From positions 1,160,920-1,224,919 of the forward strand of contig JAEINU010000001.1 in assembly GCA_016342685.1 (NCBI GenBank): 64,000 bases of DNA. The letters run 5' to 3'. This stretch comes from Bacteroidales bacterium (GTDB lineage: Bacteria > Bacteroidota > Bacteroidia > Bacteroidales > UBA12077). Shown one piece after another: positions 27,620-35,793 of the stretch. The position numbers and the translations under genes were made by a program. The notes under the pieces were generated by a model. The model did not search any database and was not told the DNA's origin. It saw only the letters and a list, made by a program, of their open reading frames with translations. Each line of letters begins with the position of its first letter. Position 1 is the stretch's first letter.

Positions 27620-27637
27620 CTGTTAAAAGTTTAACAG
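27620..27637. promoter_or_regulatory. 18-bp palindrome over the -33 region
   Basis: CTGTTAAA (27620-27627) and TTTAACAG (27630-27637) are a perfect inverted repeat with a 2-bp centre. It lies 6 bp upstream of the -7 box and covers the place of the -33 element, as expected for an operator of a dimeric regulator. Confidence 0.5.
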
Positions 27638-27644
27638 TAAATAA

Positions 27645-27716
27645 TTAAACGTAGCTATTTAAGCAATAAACGTATGATTTAATTAAATGAACGTATCTAT
27701 TTCGTTGATTAACGTT
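27645..27716 (-). promoter_or_regulatory. four tandem LytTR-type binding sites, 21-bp pitch
   Basis: Read towards the operon (minus strand) the sites are AACGTTAAT (27716-27708), TACGTTCAT (27695-27687), TACGTTTAT (27674-27666) and TACGTTTAA (27653-27645). Each starts exactly 21 bp from the next. The first three fit the LytTR-family direct-repeat consensus [TA][AC][CA]GTTN[AG][TG] with 12-bp spacers; the fourth differs at the last base. The nearest site ends 31 bp upstream of the -7 box, an activator-like position. No LytTR regulator gene lies in the window. Confidence 0.7.
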
Positions 27717-27750
27717 TTAAAATATACGATAAGATGTTTGATGCTTGGAA

Positions 27751-27778
27751 TTCATACTTCGATAAACTCAGTATGACA
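27751..27778 (+). repeat. dispersed 28-bp repeat, distant copy
   Basis: TTCATACTTCGATAAACTCA followed by GTATGACA is identical over 28 bp to the copy at 17672-17699, 10 kb away. The two copies lie on opposite sides of the exported-protein operon. Confidence 0.75.
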
Positions 27779-27843
27779 AGTTCTTTTAAACACTCTTTGT
27801 TGTGCAGTTGAGATATTTATTGAGATGAATGATAAACAAAAAA

Positions 27844-27869
27844 AAAGCCTGACATTTTTGCCAGGCTTT
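27844..27869 (-). terminator. Rho-independent terminator after folD
   Basis: AAAGCCTG and CAGGCTTT form an 8-bp stem; on the minus strand it is followed by a run of T. It lies 23 bp after the folD stop. Confidence 0.85.
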
Positions 27870-27892
27870 ATAATAATGTATATAGCTTATAT

Positions 27893-28780
27893 TTATTCTT
27901 TCGGGTAAATTTCTCCTTTGGCTGCTTTTAGTGTATTTAGCATTAAGGAAACAATGGTCATTGGACCTACACCACCAGGAACCGGAGTAATGTATTCGCA
28001 TTTTTCTGAAACCTCGTCGAACTTAACATCTCCTAATAGTTTCCAGCCCGATTTTGTTTTGTCCGATTTTACTCGTGTAATTCCAACATCGATAATTGTT
28101 GCTCCTTCTTTAACCATATCAGCGGTTAGGAATTCAGCAACACCCAATGCTGCTATAATAATATCTGCTTTAGCTACAACTTCTTTTAAATTCTTAGTTC
28201 GACTGTGAGCCATTGTAACGGTTGCATTACCCGGATTGGCTTTTTGTCCCAACAAAATTGTCATTGGTTTACCAACAATATTACTTCGGCCAATAACCAC
28301 AACATCTTTACCCGATGTTTCAATTTCATACCGTTTAAAAAGTTCCATAATTCCTGCAGGAGTAGCAGAAACGTAAGCAGGCAAACCAATCACCATACGA
28401 CCTAAATTAATAGGATGAAAACCATCTACATCTTTCTTAGGATCAATAGCTTCAATTATTTTTTGCTCAGAAATATGTTTTGGCAATGGAAGTTGTAAGA
28501 TAAAACCATCAATATCGGGATTGTTATTTAGCTTATTTACTTCTTGAAGCATTTGTTCTTCAGTAATATTATCTTCGAAACGAAGAACCGTAGAATTAAA
28601 ACCTACCTGTGCACAAGCTTTTTCTTTGTGTCCAACATATGTTTCACTTGCTCCATCGTGTCCAACAATTACAGCAGCTAAATGTGGTGTTTTACCACCT
28701 TTTTCTTTAATCTTCTGAACTTCAAGAGCTATTTCTTCTTTTATTTCGTTTGCTATTTTTTTACCGTCAATTAGTTTCAT
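27893..28780 (-). CDS. folD: bifunctional methylenetetrahydrofolate dehydrogenase / methenyl-THF cyclohydrolase
   Basis: FolD interconverts 5,10-methylene-, 5,10-methenyl- and 10-formyl-tetrahydrofolate, supplying one-carbon units for purines and formyl-Met-tRNA. It is 295 residues. Y48 and K52 lie in the catalytic [11 protein letters not shown] motif; [22 protein letters not shown] and [12 protein letters not shown] (Rossmann NADP site) are diagnostic, and [11 protein letters not shown] is near the C-terminus. It lies 64 bp downstream of ffh on the same strand and is followed by a terminator. Confidence 0.97.
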   Translation of the reverse strand: MKLIDGKKIANEIKEEIALEVQKIKEKGGKTPHLAAVIVGHDGASETYVGHKEKACAQVGFNSTVLRFEDNITEEQMLQEVNKLNNNPDIDGFILQLPLPKHISEQKIIEAIDPKKDVDGFHPINLGRMVIGLPAYVSATPAGIMELFKRYEIETSGKDVVVIGRSNIVGKPMTILLGQKANPGNATVTMAHSRTKNLKEVVAKADIIIAALGVAEFLTADMVKEGATIIDVGITRVKSDKTKSGWKLLGDVKFDEVSEKCEYITPVPGGVGPMTIVSLMLNTLKAAKGEIYPKE

Positions 28781-28844
28781 AATTTTTCCAGTATTATATT
28801 TTGTGAAATGACTTTTAACTTTTAACTAAAAGCTTGGAACTAAT

Positions 28845-30176
28845 TTATCTCATTCCCGACATTTTACTCATTAAACCAGCCATGCCTTTTCCGTCCTTCA
28901 TCATTTTCATCATTTTCTTGGTTTCTTCGAACTGCTTAATCAAGCGATTTACTTCTTGGATATCGGTTCCGCTTCCTTTTGCAATTCTTTTTCTGCGACT
29001 ACCATTAATGATTTTAGGTTCTGTTTTCTCTGTAGGTGTCATCGACTGAATTATGGCTTCAATACCTTTGAAAGCATCGTCATCAACGTCAACATTTTTC
29101 ATCATTTTTCCCATTCCAGGAATCATTCCAGCCAAATCTTTGATGTTACCCATCTTTTTAATCTGACCAATCTGAGATAAGAAATCATCGAAATCGAACT
29201 GGTTCTTAGCTATTTTCTTACTTAATTTACGGGCTTCTTCTTGATCGAATTGTTCTTGAGCTTTTTCAACAAGTGAAACAATATCACCCATTCCAAGAAT
29301 ACGATCAGCCATACGTTCAGGATGGAAAATGTCAATTGCTTCCATTTTTTCACCAGAACCAATAAATTTAATTGGCTTGTTAACAACCGAACGAATCGAT
29401 AAAGCAGCTCCACCTCGTGTATCACCATCTAACTTAGTTAGAACAACACCATCAAAATCTAACCTGTCGTTAAATTCCTTTGCTGTATTTACTGCATCCT
29501 GACCTGTCATTGAGTCAACAACAAACAGCGTTTCGTGTGGATCAATTGCTTTATTAACTGCAGCAATCTCGTTCATCATCTCTTCATCAATCGCTAAACG
29601 ACCAGCTGTATCGACAATAACTAAATTCTGTCCATCTTTCTTAGCTTGCTTAATTGCATTCTTCGCAATTTTAACCGGATCTTTGCTTCCTTCTTCGGAA
29701 TAAACAGGAACTCCAATTTGCTCACCCAATACTTTCAACTGCTCGATTGCAGCAGGACGATAAACATCACAAGCAACCAATAATGGAAGTTTTTGTTTTT
29801 TAGATTTAAGATGATTTGCTAATTTACCCGAGAATGTTGTTTTACCAGAACCTTGTAAACCTGCAATTAAAATAACCGTTGGATTGCCTTTTAAGTTGAT
29901 GTCAATTGCTTCACCACCCATAAGCTCAGCAAGCTCATCGCGAACAATTTTAATCATTAACTGACTAGGCTTAACAGCATTTAGAACATCTTGTCCTAAA
30001 GCTTTTTCCTTTACAGTATCGGTAAATGTTTTTGCAATTTTGAAGTTAACATCGGCATCAAGCAAAGCACGACGAACATCTTTCAATGTTTCGGCAATGT
30101 TTATCTCTGTTATTCTTCCCTGTCCTTTTAGTAACTTAAACGACTTATCCAGTCTTTCCGATAAATTCTCAAACAT
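28845..30176 (-). CDS. ffh: signal recognition particle GTPase Ffh
   Basis: Ffh (SRP54) binds signal sequences of nascent membrane proteins and 4.5S RNA and delivers ribosomes to FtsY. The 443-residue protein has an N-terminal helical bundle, a GTPase domain with G1 GLQGSGKTT (106-114), DVYRPAA, VDTAGR and TKLDGDTRGG, and a methionine-rich M domain (MIPGMGKMMKN to the C-terminal MAGLMSKMSGM). A TAAATTTG box at 30201-30208 (minus strand) may be its -7 element. Confidence 0.98.
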   Translation of the reverse strand: MFENLSERLDKSFKLLKGQGRITEINIAETLKDVRRALLDADVNFKIAKTFTDTVKEKALGQDVLNAVKPSQLMIKIVRDELAELMGGEAIDINLKGNPTVILIAGLQGSGKTTFSGKLANHLKSKKQKLPLLVACDVYRPAAIEQLKVLGEQIGVPVYSEEGSKDPVKIAKNAIKQAKKDGQNLVIVDTAGRLAIDEEMMNEIAAVNKAIDPHETLFVVDSMTGQDAVNTAKEFNDRLDFDGVVLTKLDGDTRGGAALSIRSVVNKPIKFIGSGEKMEAIDIFHPERMADRILGMGDIVSLVEKAQEQFDQEEARKLSKKIAKNQFDFDDFLSQIGQIKKMGNIKDLAGMIPGMGKMMKNVDVDDDAFKGIEAIIQSMTPTEKTEPKIINGSRRKRIAKGSGTDIQEVNRLIKQFEETKKMMKMMKDGKGMAGLMSKMSGMR

Positions 30177-30284
30177 ATTTTTAAATCTTATATAATCTCA
30201 CAAATTTAATAATTTTTCAACATTATTAAGATTCAAAGTCTAAGATTAATTCTTTGAACTTTGAACTAATAACTTTGAACCAAT

Positions 30285-32078
30285 CTACATTCTATCAGGT
30301 ACATTTATTCCTAACAAACTCATTCCCGATTTTATGATTTTACTTACTTGAGCAGATAGATACAATCTAAATGCAACCTTACTTTCATCGCTTTCGCTAA
30401 AAATAGGATGATCGTGATAAAACTGATTGTACTCTTTTACCAACTCGTAAACATAATTTGCTACCATTGCAGGGCTGTAATTCTTTGCAGACTCGCTAAG
30501 CACTTCAGGATATGTATGTATAAATTTTATTAATTGTAGCTCTTTTGCTGAAATTTCTGAATTGGTTTCAACTTCTTCAGTAATTGTAATGTTTTTCTCA
30601 TCAGCTTTTCTAAGCAATGCTTGAATTCGAGCGTAAGTATATTGTACAAATGGCCCCGTATTACCATTAAAATCAATTGATTCCTTAGGATCAAAAGTCA
30701 TTGTCTTTTTAGGATCAACTTTAAGAATGAAATATTTTAATGCCCCAAGTCCTATTGTCTCAACTATATTCTTTTTATCCGTTTCTGAATAATCATCTAA
30801 TTTACCAAGTTCATTAGACATTTCTTCGGCAGTTGTAACCATTCCTGCAATTAAATCATCGGCGTCAACAACAGTTCCTTCACGCGATTTCATTTTACCT
30901 TCAGGTAATTCAACCATTCCATATGATAAATGGTGTAAATATTCTGACCAAGAATAACCTAATTTACCTAAAATTAACTTTAGAACCTGGAAATGATAAT
31001 TTTGCTCATTACCAACCACATAAATCAATTCATTCGCATCATAATCCTTAAATCGTTGATGTGCGGTTCCTAAATCCTGAGTCATATAAACCGAAGTTCC
31101 GTCTGCTCTTAAAAGTAATTTTTGATCTAAACCTTCATCTGTTAAATCGCACCACACAGAACCATCATCCTTCTTAATAAAGATTCCTTTTTGTAAACCT
31201 TCTTCAACTAATGCTTTTCCTAGCTTATATGTGTCAGATTCGAAATATACTTTATCGAAATCAACACCTAATTCTTTATAGGTAACATCGAAACCAGCAA
31301 GAACCCACGAATTCATTTCTTTCCATAAAGTAATAACTTCTGAATCTTTTGCTTCCCATTTACGCAACATTTCTTGCGCTTCGAGAATTAATGGAGCATT
31401 CTTCTTAGCATCATCTTCGCTTGAACCTTTTTCAATAAGTTCGCTTATCTCTTTCTTATATTCCTGATCGAATTTTACGTAAAAATCACCAACTAAATGA
31501 TCGCCTTTCTTACCAGCTTTTTCAGGTGTAATGCCTTCGCCCCATTTTTGCCATGCCAACATCGATTTACAAATATGTATACCACGATCATTAACAAGAT
31601 TCACTTTCACAACCTTATTTCCTTGCGATTTTAAGATTTGTGATACAGAATATCCCAACAAATTATTTCGAATATGTCCTAAGTGTAAGGGTTTATTTGT
31701 ATTTGGAGATGAATATTCAATCATTACAGTATTTGATGCTTCGTGCTCCTTTATAAATCCATAATTGGTATTATTACCAACCGAATTTAAAAATGACAAC
31801 CAGAAACTTTTATCAATACTAAGGTTTAGGAAACCTTTAATAACGTTGTATGAACTTATTTCTTTTATATTTTCTTGAAGATAATCACCTAATTCTGTGG
31901 CAGTTTGCTCTGGTGGTTTTTTTGAAATTCTCAACAAAGGAAAAACAACCAATGTAAAGTCTCCGTCAAAATCTTTTCTTGTTTTCTGAATCTGAATTGT
32001 CTTTTTATCAGGTGCTTGATCATAAATTTTATGAACAGCTTCAATTACAGTCTCTATCAGTCTTGATTCAATATCCAT
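30285..32078 (-). CDS. argS: arginyl-tRNA synthetase
   Basis: Class I aminoacyl-tRNA synthetase charging tRNA-Arg; 597 residues. The N-terminal Add-1 tRNA-recognition domain is followed by the HIGH-type motif HLGH (H132-H135). The KMSKS-type loop is present as GKMKSREGT, and a DALR anticodon-binding domain closes the chain (VAFRLYLSAQVSKIIKSGMSLLGI). A full-consensus Bacteroidota promoter lies upstream at 32133-32164. Confidence 0.98.
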   Translation of the reverse strand: MDIESRLIETVIEAVHKIYDQAPDKKTIQIQKTRKDFDGDFTLVVFPLLRISKKPPEQTATELGDYLQENIKEISSYNVIKGFLNLSIDKSFWLSFLNSVGNNTNYGFIKEHEASNTVMIEYSSPNTNKPLHLGHIRNNLLGYSVSQILKSQGNKVVKVNLVNDRGIHICKSMLAWQKWGEGITPEKAGKKGDHLVGDFYVKFDQEYKKEISELIEKGSSEDDAKKNAPLILEAQEMLRKWEAKDSEVITLWKEMNSWVLAGFDVTYKELGVDFDKVYFESDTYKLGKALVEEGLQKGIFIKKDDGSVWCDLTDEGLDQKLLLRADGTSVYMTQDLGTAHQRFKDYDANELIYVVGNEQNYHFQVLKLILGKLGYSWSEYLHHLSYGMVELPEGKMKSREGTVVDADDLIAGMVTTAEEMSNELGKLDDYSETDKKNIVETIGLGALKYFILKVDPKKTMTFDPKESIDFNGNTGPFVQYTYARIQALLRKADEKNITITEEVETNSEISAKELQLIKFIHTYPEVLSESAKNYSPAMVANYVYELVKEYNQFYHDHPIFSESDESKVAFRLYLSAQVSKIIKSGMSLLGINVPDRM

Positions 32079-32132
32079 TACACAAAGAAATTTTCAATAA
32101 TATTAGTTAAAATATGCTATAATTTAAGCGCA

Positions 32133-32164
32133 CAAAGATAAACCCAAAATACTCATTAAACAAA
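32133..32164 (-). promoter_or_regulatory. consensus promoter of argS
   Basis: On the minus strand TTTG (32164-32161), a 20-bp spacer and TATCTTTG (32140-32133) match the Bacteroidota sigma consensus TTTG-N19-21-TAnnTTTG. It lies 54 bp upstream of the argS ATG. Confidence 0.7.
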
Positions 32165-32238
32165 TTTATTCTAAAGACTTGACAGGCTTTTTTCACTCTT
32201 TCTTGATACAAAAAATATGAAATTTTAAACAAAAAAAA

Positions 32239-32262
32239 GTGACTCGACAAAAGCCGAGCCAC
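32239..32262 (-). terminator. Rho-independent terminator after the WM-repeat gene
   Basis: GTGACTCGAC (32239-32248) and GCCGAGCCAC (32253-32262) form a 10-bp stem with two G-U pairs and an AAAA/TTTT loop. On the minus strand eight T follow. Confidence 0.85.
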
Positions 32263-32312
32263 AAACTACCCTTCATTAGTTAGAAATATGAAAATGAAGG
32301 ACAGGAAAGTAT

Positions 32313-32759
32313 CTAATTAACCAAAACCCAATAATTATCATCTAACATCCAAGGTTCTATAGATTTATAATCTTCGTGTGTTTCAATAACCCAAAAATCT
32401 TCGTCGAGCATCCAATCTTCTATTTTACGATAATCTAAGTTCCAAAATTGATCATCTGTCATCCAGCTTTCAATTTGTCTTTCATATTCATAAATAGTAT
32501 TGTTAAGTTCCATTTTCATTAATGAAATAGCCAAAGATGAGCTGTTTTCGAGATAGGACTTGTTAGACATCCAGTTTTCAGAATTATTACTAATTAAATC
32601 TAAGGTTTCTTGTTCATGGGAAACCATTTCGTTAATAATTTTTGCACTTTCACTTACATTTATTGAAGAAATTGCATTTTGGGAGTACATACTGCCGCAG
32701 AAAAAAATGAATAAGAATGTGGCAGCCAGAAATTTCATGAGGTGGTGTTTTGTTTTCAT
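32313..32759 (-). CDS. small exported protein with W-M-x-D-x-x-[FY]-W repeats
   Basis: A 148-residue protein with a signal peptide (FLAATFLFIFFCGSMYSQ; the C within it may not be a lipobox). Start ATG 32759; ATG at codon 8 is an alternative. After a helical middle, the C-terminal third is three spaced motifs, ESWMTDDQFW (97-106), EDWMLDEDFW (114-123) and EPWMLDDNYW (135-144), with a degenerate earlier one, ENWMSNKSYL (61-70). It is very acidic. No function is known to me. A monocistronic gene with its own terminator. Confidence 0.8.
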   Translation of the reverse strand: MKTKHHLMKFLAATFLFIFFCGSMYSQNAISSINVSESAKIINEMVSHEQETLDLISNNSENWMSNKSYLENSSSLAISLMKMELNNTIYEYERQIESWMTDDQFWNLDYRKIEDWMLDEDFWVIETHEDYKSIEPWMLDDNYWVLVN

Positions 32760-32901
32760 TGTGCAGCCTATTTAATTGTTTAAAATTGTGTCATTAATAA
32801 GACGAGTGAGAGAGAAAAACGTTACAAACAAATGACGTTATTTTATTATGAATGCTGCATATCTAAAATAAATTTATTTACTTTCAGGTTTTAATTTAAA
32901 A

Positions 32902-34032
32902 ATGAATCATACCATAGAAATTCATATTGTTTCATTCAATATTCCTTACCCGCCAAATTATGGTGGAGTAATTGATGTTTTCTATAAACTAAAAGCTTTA
33001 TCGGAACTGGGAGTTAAAATCCATTTGCATTGTTTTAAGTACGACCGGCCAAAATCTAAAGAACTTGAGAATTACTGCAAATCTGTTACTTATTATGATC
33101 GACCAAAATCATTAAGCTATTTTTTCTCTAGAAAACCATTTATTGTTCAAACTAGATCAAATAAATATTTATACAAAAATCTTATAAACGATTCATTTCC
33201 AATATTTTTTGAGGGTTTACATACAACTTACTTTTTAAAAAGATTCGTTGAAGCTAAGAAAAGGCAAATTATAGTTCGAACCCATAATATTGAACATGAT
33301 TATTATAATGCTTTGGCTAAAAGTGAAAAGAATGTATTCAAAAAACTCTTTTTCTTTAGTGAGGCACGAAAATTGAAAAGATATGAGCATATCTTGGAAT
33401 CAAATATTTGTATTGCAGCAATTACAGAGAAAGACTATTTATATTTTAATGGTATAAATCAGAATTCAATCCATTTACCGGCATTTCACCCTTTTAATAA
33501 GGTTGATATAAAATCAGGCTCTGGCAATTACATTTTATATCACGGCGATTTATCTGTAAATGAAAACATTGAGGCTATAAATTTTATAATGCAAGAAATT
33601 GCTTCTAAAGTTTCCTTTGATTTTAAAATTGCTGGCAGAAATCCCGGTAAAAAAATTATTGAGCTGATTAAAAAGTATAATAATGTAGAGCTTATTTCAA
33701 ATCCTGATCAAGATGTTATGACGGAATTAATTCAGAATGCACAGATTAATTTACTTTTAACATCACAATCAACAGGAATTAAATTAAAGCTCATAAATGC
33801 CTTGCATATTGGACGTTATTGTATTGTAAATGATAAAATGATTGAAGGAACACAACTTGAATCATTGTGCTCCATTAAAAACTTAGCCAAGGACATTGTT
33901 GAAGAAATCAAAACTCTTTTTAATAAATCATTCTCTGAAGAAGAGGTTCAAAATCGAAAACAAACATTGTTAAAAATTGTTAACAACACTGAGAATGCTC
34001 AAAAATTAATAAATTTGCTAGATAAAAATTAA
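32902..34032 (+). CDS. glycosyltransferase, GT4-like (GT-B fold)
   Basis: A 376-residue cytosolic protein. The N-terminal half opens with the GT4 acceptor-side motif IPYPPNYGGVIDVFYKLKAL, and RTHNIEHDYY follows near residue 134. The C-terminal half has the second Rossmann-like domain (LYHGDLSVNENIEAINFI, FDFKIAGRNPGKKI). The glycine- and glutamate-rich donor site is only weakly conserved (TGIKLKLINALHIGRY). It probably transfers a sugar to a surface polysaccharide or lipid, but no polysaccharide locus surrounds it. The thioredoxin-like gene follows 6 bp later, so the two are cotranscribed. Confidence 0.8.
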   Translation: MNHTIEIHIVSFNIPYPPNYGGVIDVFYKLKALSELGVKIHLHCFKYDRPKSKELENYCKSVTYYDRPKSLSYFFSRKPFIVQTRSNKYLYKNLINDSFPIFFEGLHTTYFLKRFVEAKKRQIIVRTHNIEHDYYNALAKSEKNVFKKLFFFSEARKLKRYEHILESNICIAAITEKDYLYFNGINQNSIHLPAFHPFNKVDIKSGSGNYILYHGDLSVNENIEAINFIMQEIASKVSFDFKIAGRNPGKKIIELIKKYNNVELISNPDQDVMTELIQNAQINLLLTSQSTGIKLKLINALHIGRYCIVNDKMIEGTQLESLCSIKNLAKDIVEEIKTLFNKSFSEEEVQNRKQTLLKIVNNTENAQKLINLLDKN

Positions 34033-34038
34033 ATAGAT

Positions 34039-35496
34039 ATGAATCTTAGAAAATCACTACTAACACTTTTAATAATTACTACAGGTCTTGTTTTGTCTGC
34101 TCAGACCTATAAAATTGATGTAGAAATAAGCGACCTAAGCGATAAAGATATTTATTTGGGATATTATTATGGTAACAAAACATATGTTAAGGATACGATA
34201 AGACTTGATTCTAAAGGGAAAGGCAGTTTTAAAGGAGATAGTTTATTAGATCAGGGATTGTATATAATTGTTATGCCTGACAAAAACTATTTTGATGTTA
34301 TTGTTGGTGAAGATCAGGTGTTTTCGATTGAAACAAAATTAGTAAATCTAATTTCCAACTTAAAAATCAAAGGTTCAGATGAAAATCAAGCATTAATTGA
34401 TTTTCAAGAACATATGCAATCTCAAAATAAAAAAATAGTTGCCAAACAAGTAAGATTAAAAGAACAAACAGAAGGCTCTGATTCCATAAAGATTTACCAA
34501 GAGGAATTACAGCAACTTTCGGATGATATTAAGATTTTTTGGGACAAGACCATTGAAGACAATAATGGAAATGTATTAAGTATTTTAGTTAATGCTATGA
34601 AAAATCCTGAAATTCCAGACTACGAAGTACCTGAAGAAATTGTAAATAAAGATTCTGCACGTTGGTTTCACTCGTACAATTACAATAGAACACATTATTT
34701 TGATTTTATCGATTTTACCGATAAGCGATTTTTACGTACGCCTATTTTTCATAATAAAGTAGAAACATTTTTCTCTAGAGTAATTATTCAAGACCCCGAC
34801 ACTATTATTAATTATATAGATGTTATACTAGTGGATGCTGAAAAAGATGCAGAAATGTTTGAATATCTGCTACGTTATTTTTTAAGTACTTATTCGAAAA
34901 GTGATATTATGGGTATGGATAAAGTAGTGCTTAATGTGGTTGAAAATTACTATTTATCAGGTAAAGCTGATTGGATGGACGAAGAATCTCTAGATAAAAT
35001 GAGGACCCAAATTGCGAAATTAAGATTTAATCAAATTGGAAATACAGCACAAGACTTAAAACTTGAGACAATACACGAAGAATATGCCCGATTGCATGAG
35101 ATTAAGGCGAAATATACCTTAGTTTACTTCTGGGAGCCACACTGTGGTCATTGCAAAAAAACAACGCCTAAAGTAGCAGATTTGTACCATGAATATTCAA
35201 GAGAAGAATTTGAAGTATTTGCTGTTTATACTCAAACCGATAAAAAAGAATGGACCGATTATGTTTTCGATAAAGGATACGACGAATGGATTAATGTTTG
35301 GGATAGGTATAATCTAACAAATTTTAGATTCTTCTATAACATTAATAGTACTCCATCACTCTATTTATTAGACGAGAATAAAAAAATAGTTGCTAAAAGA
35401 ATTAGCATAGAGACCATAAAAGAAATCTTAGATATTGAATTTGGAAAAACAAGTGTGAAAGATAAAATAGAACAAGAAAATCTCAAAAAAGATTAA
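34039..35496 (+). CDS. exported DUF4369 / thioredoxin-fold (TlpA-like) protein
   Basis: A 485-residue protein with a signal peptide (LLTLLIITTGLVLSAQ). Residues about 25-110 are a DUF4369 beta-domain. The middle (about 115-330) is helical and resembles DUF5106. A C-terminal thioredoxin fold carries the redox motif C369-G-H-C372 in WEPHCGHCKK and a cis-proline motif NSTPSLYLLDE. Such proteins are periplasmic thiol-disulfide reductases in Bacteroidota. Followed by a 15-bp perfect inverted repeat. Confidence 0.88.
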   Translation: MNLRKSLLTLLIITTGLVLSAQTYKIDVEISDLSDKDIYLGYYYGNKTYVKDTIRLDSKGKGSFKGDSLLDQGLYIIVMPDKNYFDVIVGEDQVFSIETKLVNLISNLKIKGSDENQALIDFQEHMQSQNKKIVAKQVRLKEQTEGSDSIKIYQEELQQLSDDIKIFWDKTIEDNNGNVLSILVNAMKNPEIPDYEVPEEIVNKDSARWFHSYNYNRTHYFDFIDFTDKRFLRTPIFHNKVETFFSRVIIQDPDTIINYIDVILVDAEKDAEMFEYLLRYFLSTYSKSDIMGMDKVVLNVVENYYLSGKADWMDEESLDKMRTQIAKLRFNQIGNTAQDLKLETIHEEYARLHEIKAKYTLVYFWEPHCGHCKKTTPKVADLYHEYSREEFEVFAVYTQTDKKEWTDYVFDKGYDEWINVWDRYNLTNFRFFYNINSTPSLYLLDENKKIVAKRISIETIKEILDIEFGKTSVKDKIEQENLKKD

Positions 35497-35504
35497 AACA
35501 TTGT

Positions 35505-35550
35505 CATTCTGAACTTGTCAAAATGCAAATTATTCGACAAGTTCAGAATG
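35505..35550. repeat. 15-bp perfect inverted repeat, REP-like
   Basis: CATTCTGAACTTGTC (35505-35519) and GACAAGTTCAGAATG (35536-35550) are perfect complements around a 16-bp loop. The arm relates to the CTGAGTTTRTCGAA core of the dispersed repeats at 17.4-18.4 kb. It lies between convergent genes and could help stop both transcripts, although it lacks a T-tract. Confidence 0.7.
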
Positions 35551-35577
35551 ATTATAATTATACTTGATGCTTTTTAT

Positions 35578-35790
35578 CTAGCTCTGGTTCGACTCAGAAT
35601 CGCGTATTAGCACCGAGAAAATAAATAATACGATTACGGATGCTACAAAAACAACAAATAAAGACGTAAAAATCTTACGCATAACATCTTCTAATGAAAT
35701 AACATCCCATATTCCTAATAAAGATACCACAGTAATTAGCAGAACAAAGGTTATTAGAATGTACGAAGTAATCTTTTTTAATGATTTCAT
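35578..35790 (-). CDS. small two-helix membrane protein
   Basis: 70 residues with two predicted transmembrane helices (YILITFVLLITVVSLLGI and IFTSLFVVFVASVIVLFIFSVL) and a short charged tail. It starts 3 bp after the ABC ATPase gene stops, so it is cotranscribed with the importer and is likely a real gene. The function is unknown. Confidence 0.7.
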   Translation of the reverse strand: MKSLKKITSYILITFVLLITVVSLLGIWDVISLEDVMRKIFTSLFVVFVASVIVLFIFSVLIRDSESNQS

Positions 35791-35793
35791 GGT

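Noticed and set aside
27645-27716. The 21-bp repeats as replication iterons
   Set aside because: No replication initiator gene, DnaA boxes or plasmid features are nearby. The position upstream of a promoter and the match to the LytTR consensus fit an operator better.
27550-27892. Possible small RNA gene in the 343-bp gap upstream of the exported-protein operon
   Set aside because: Beyond the promoter elements, one dispersed repeat and the folD terminator, I see no conserved RNA fold or separate promoter-terminator pair.
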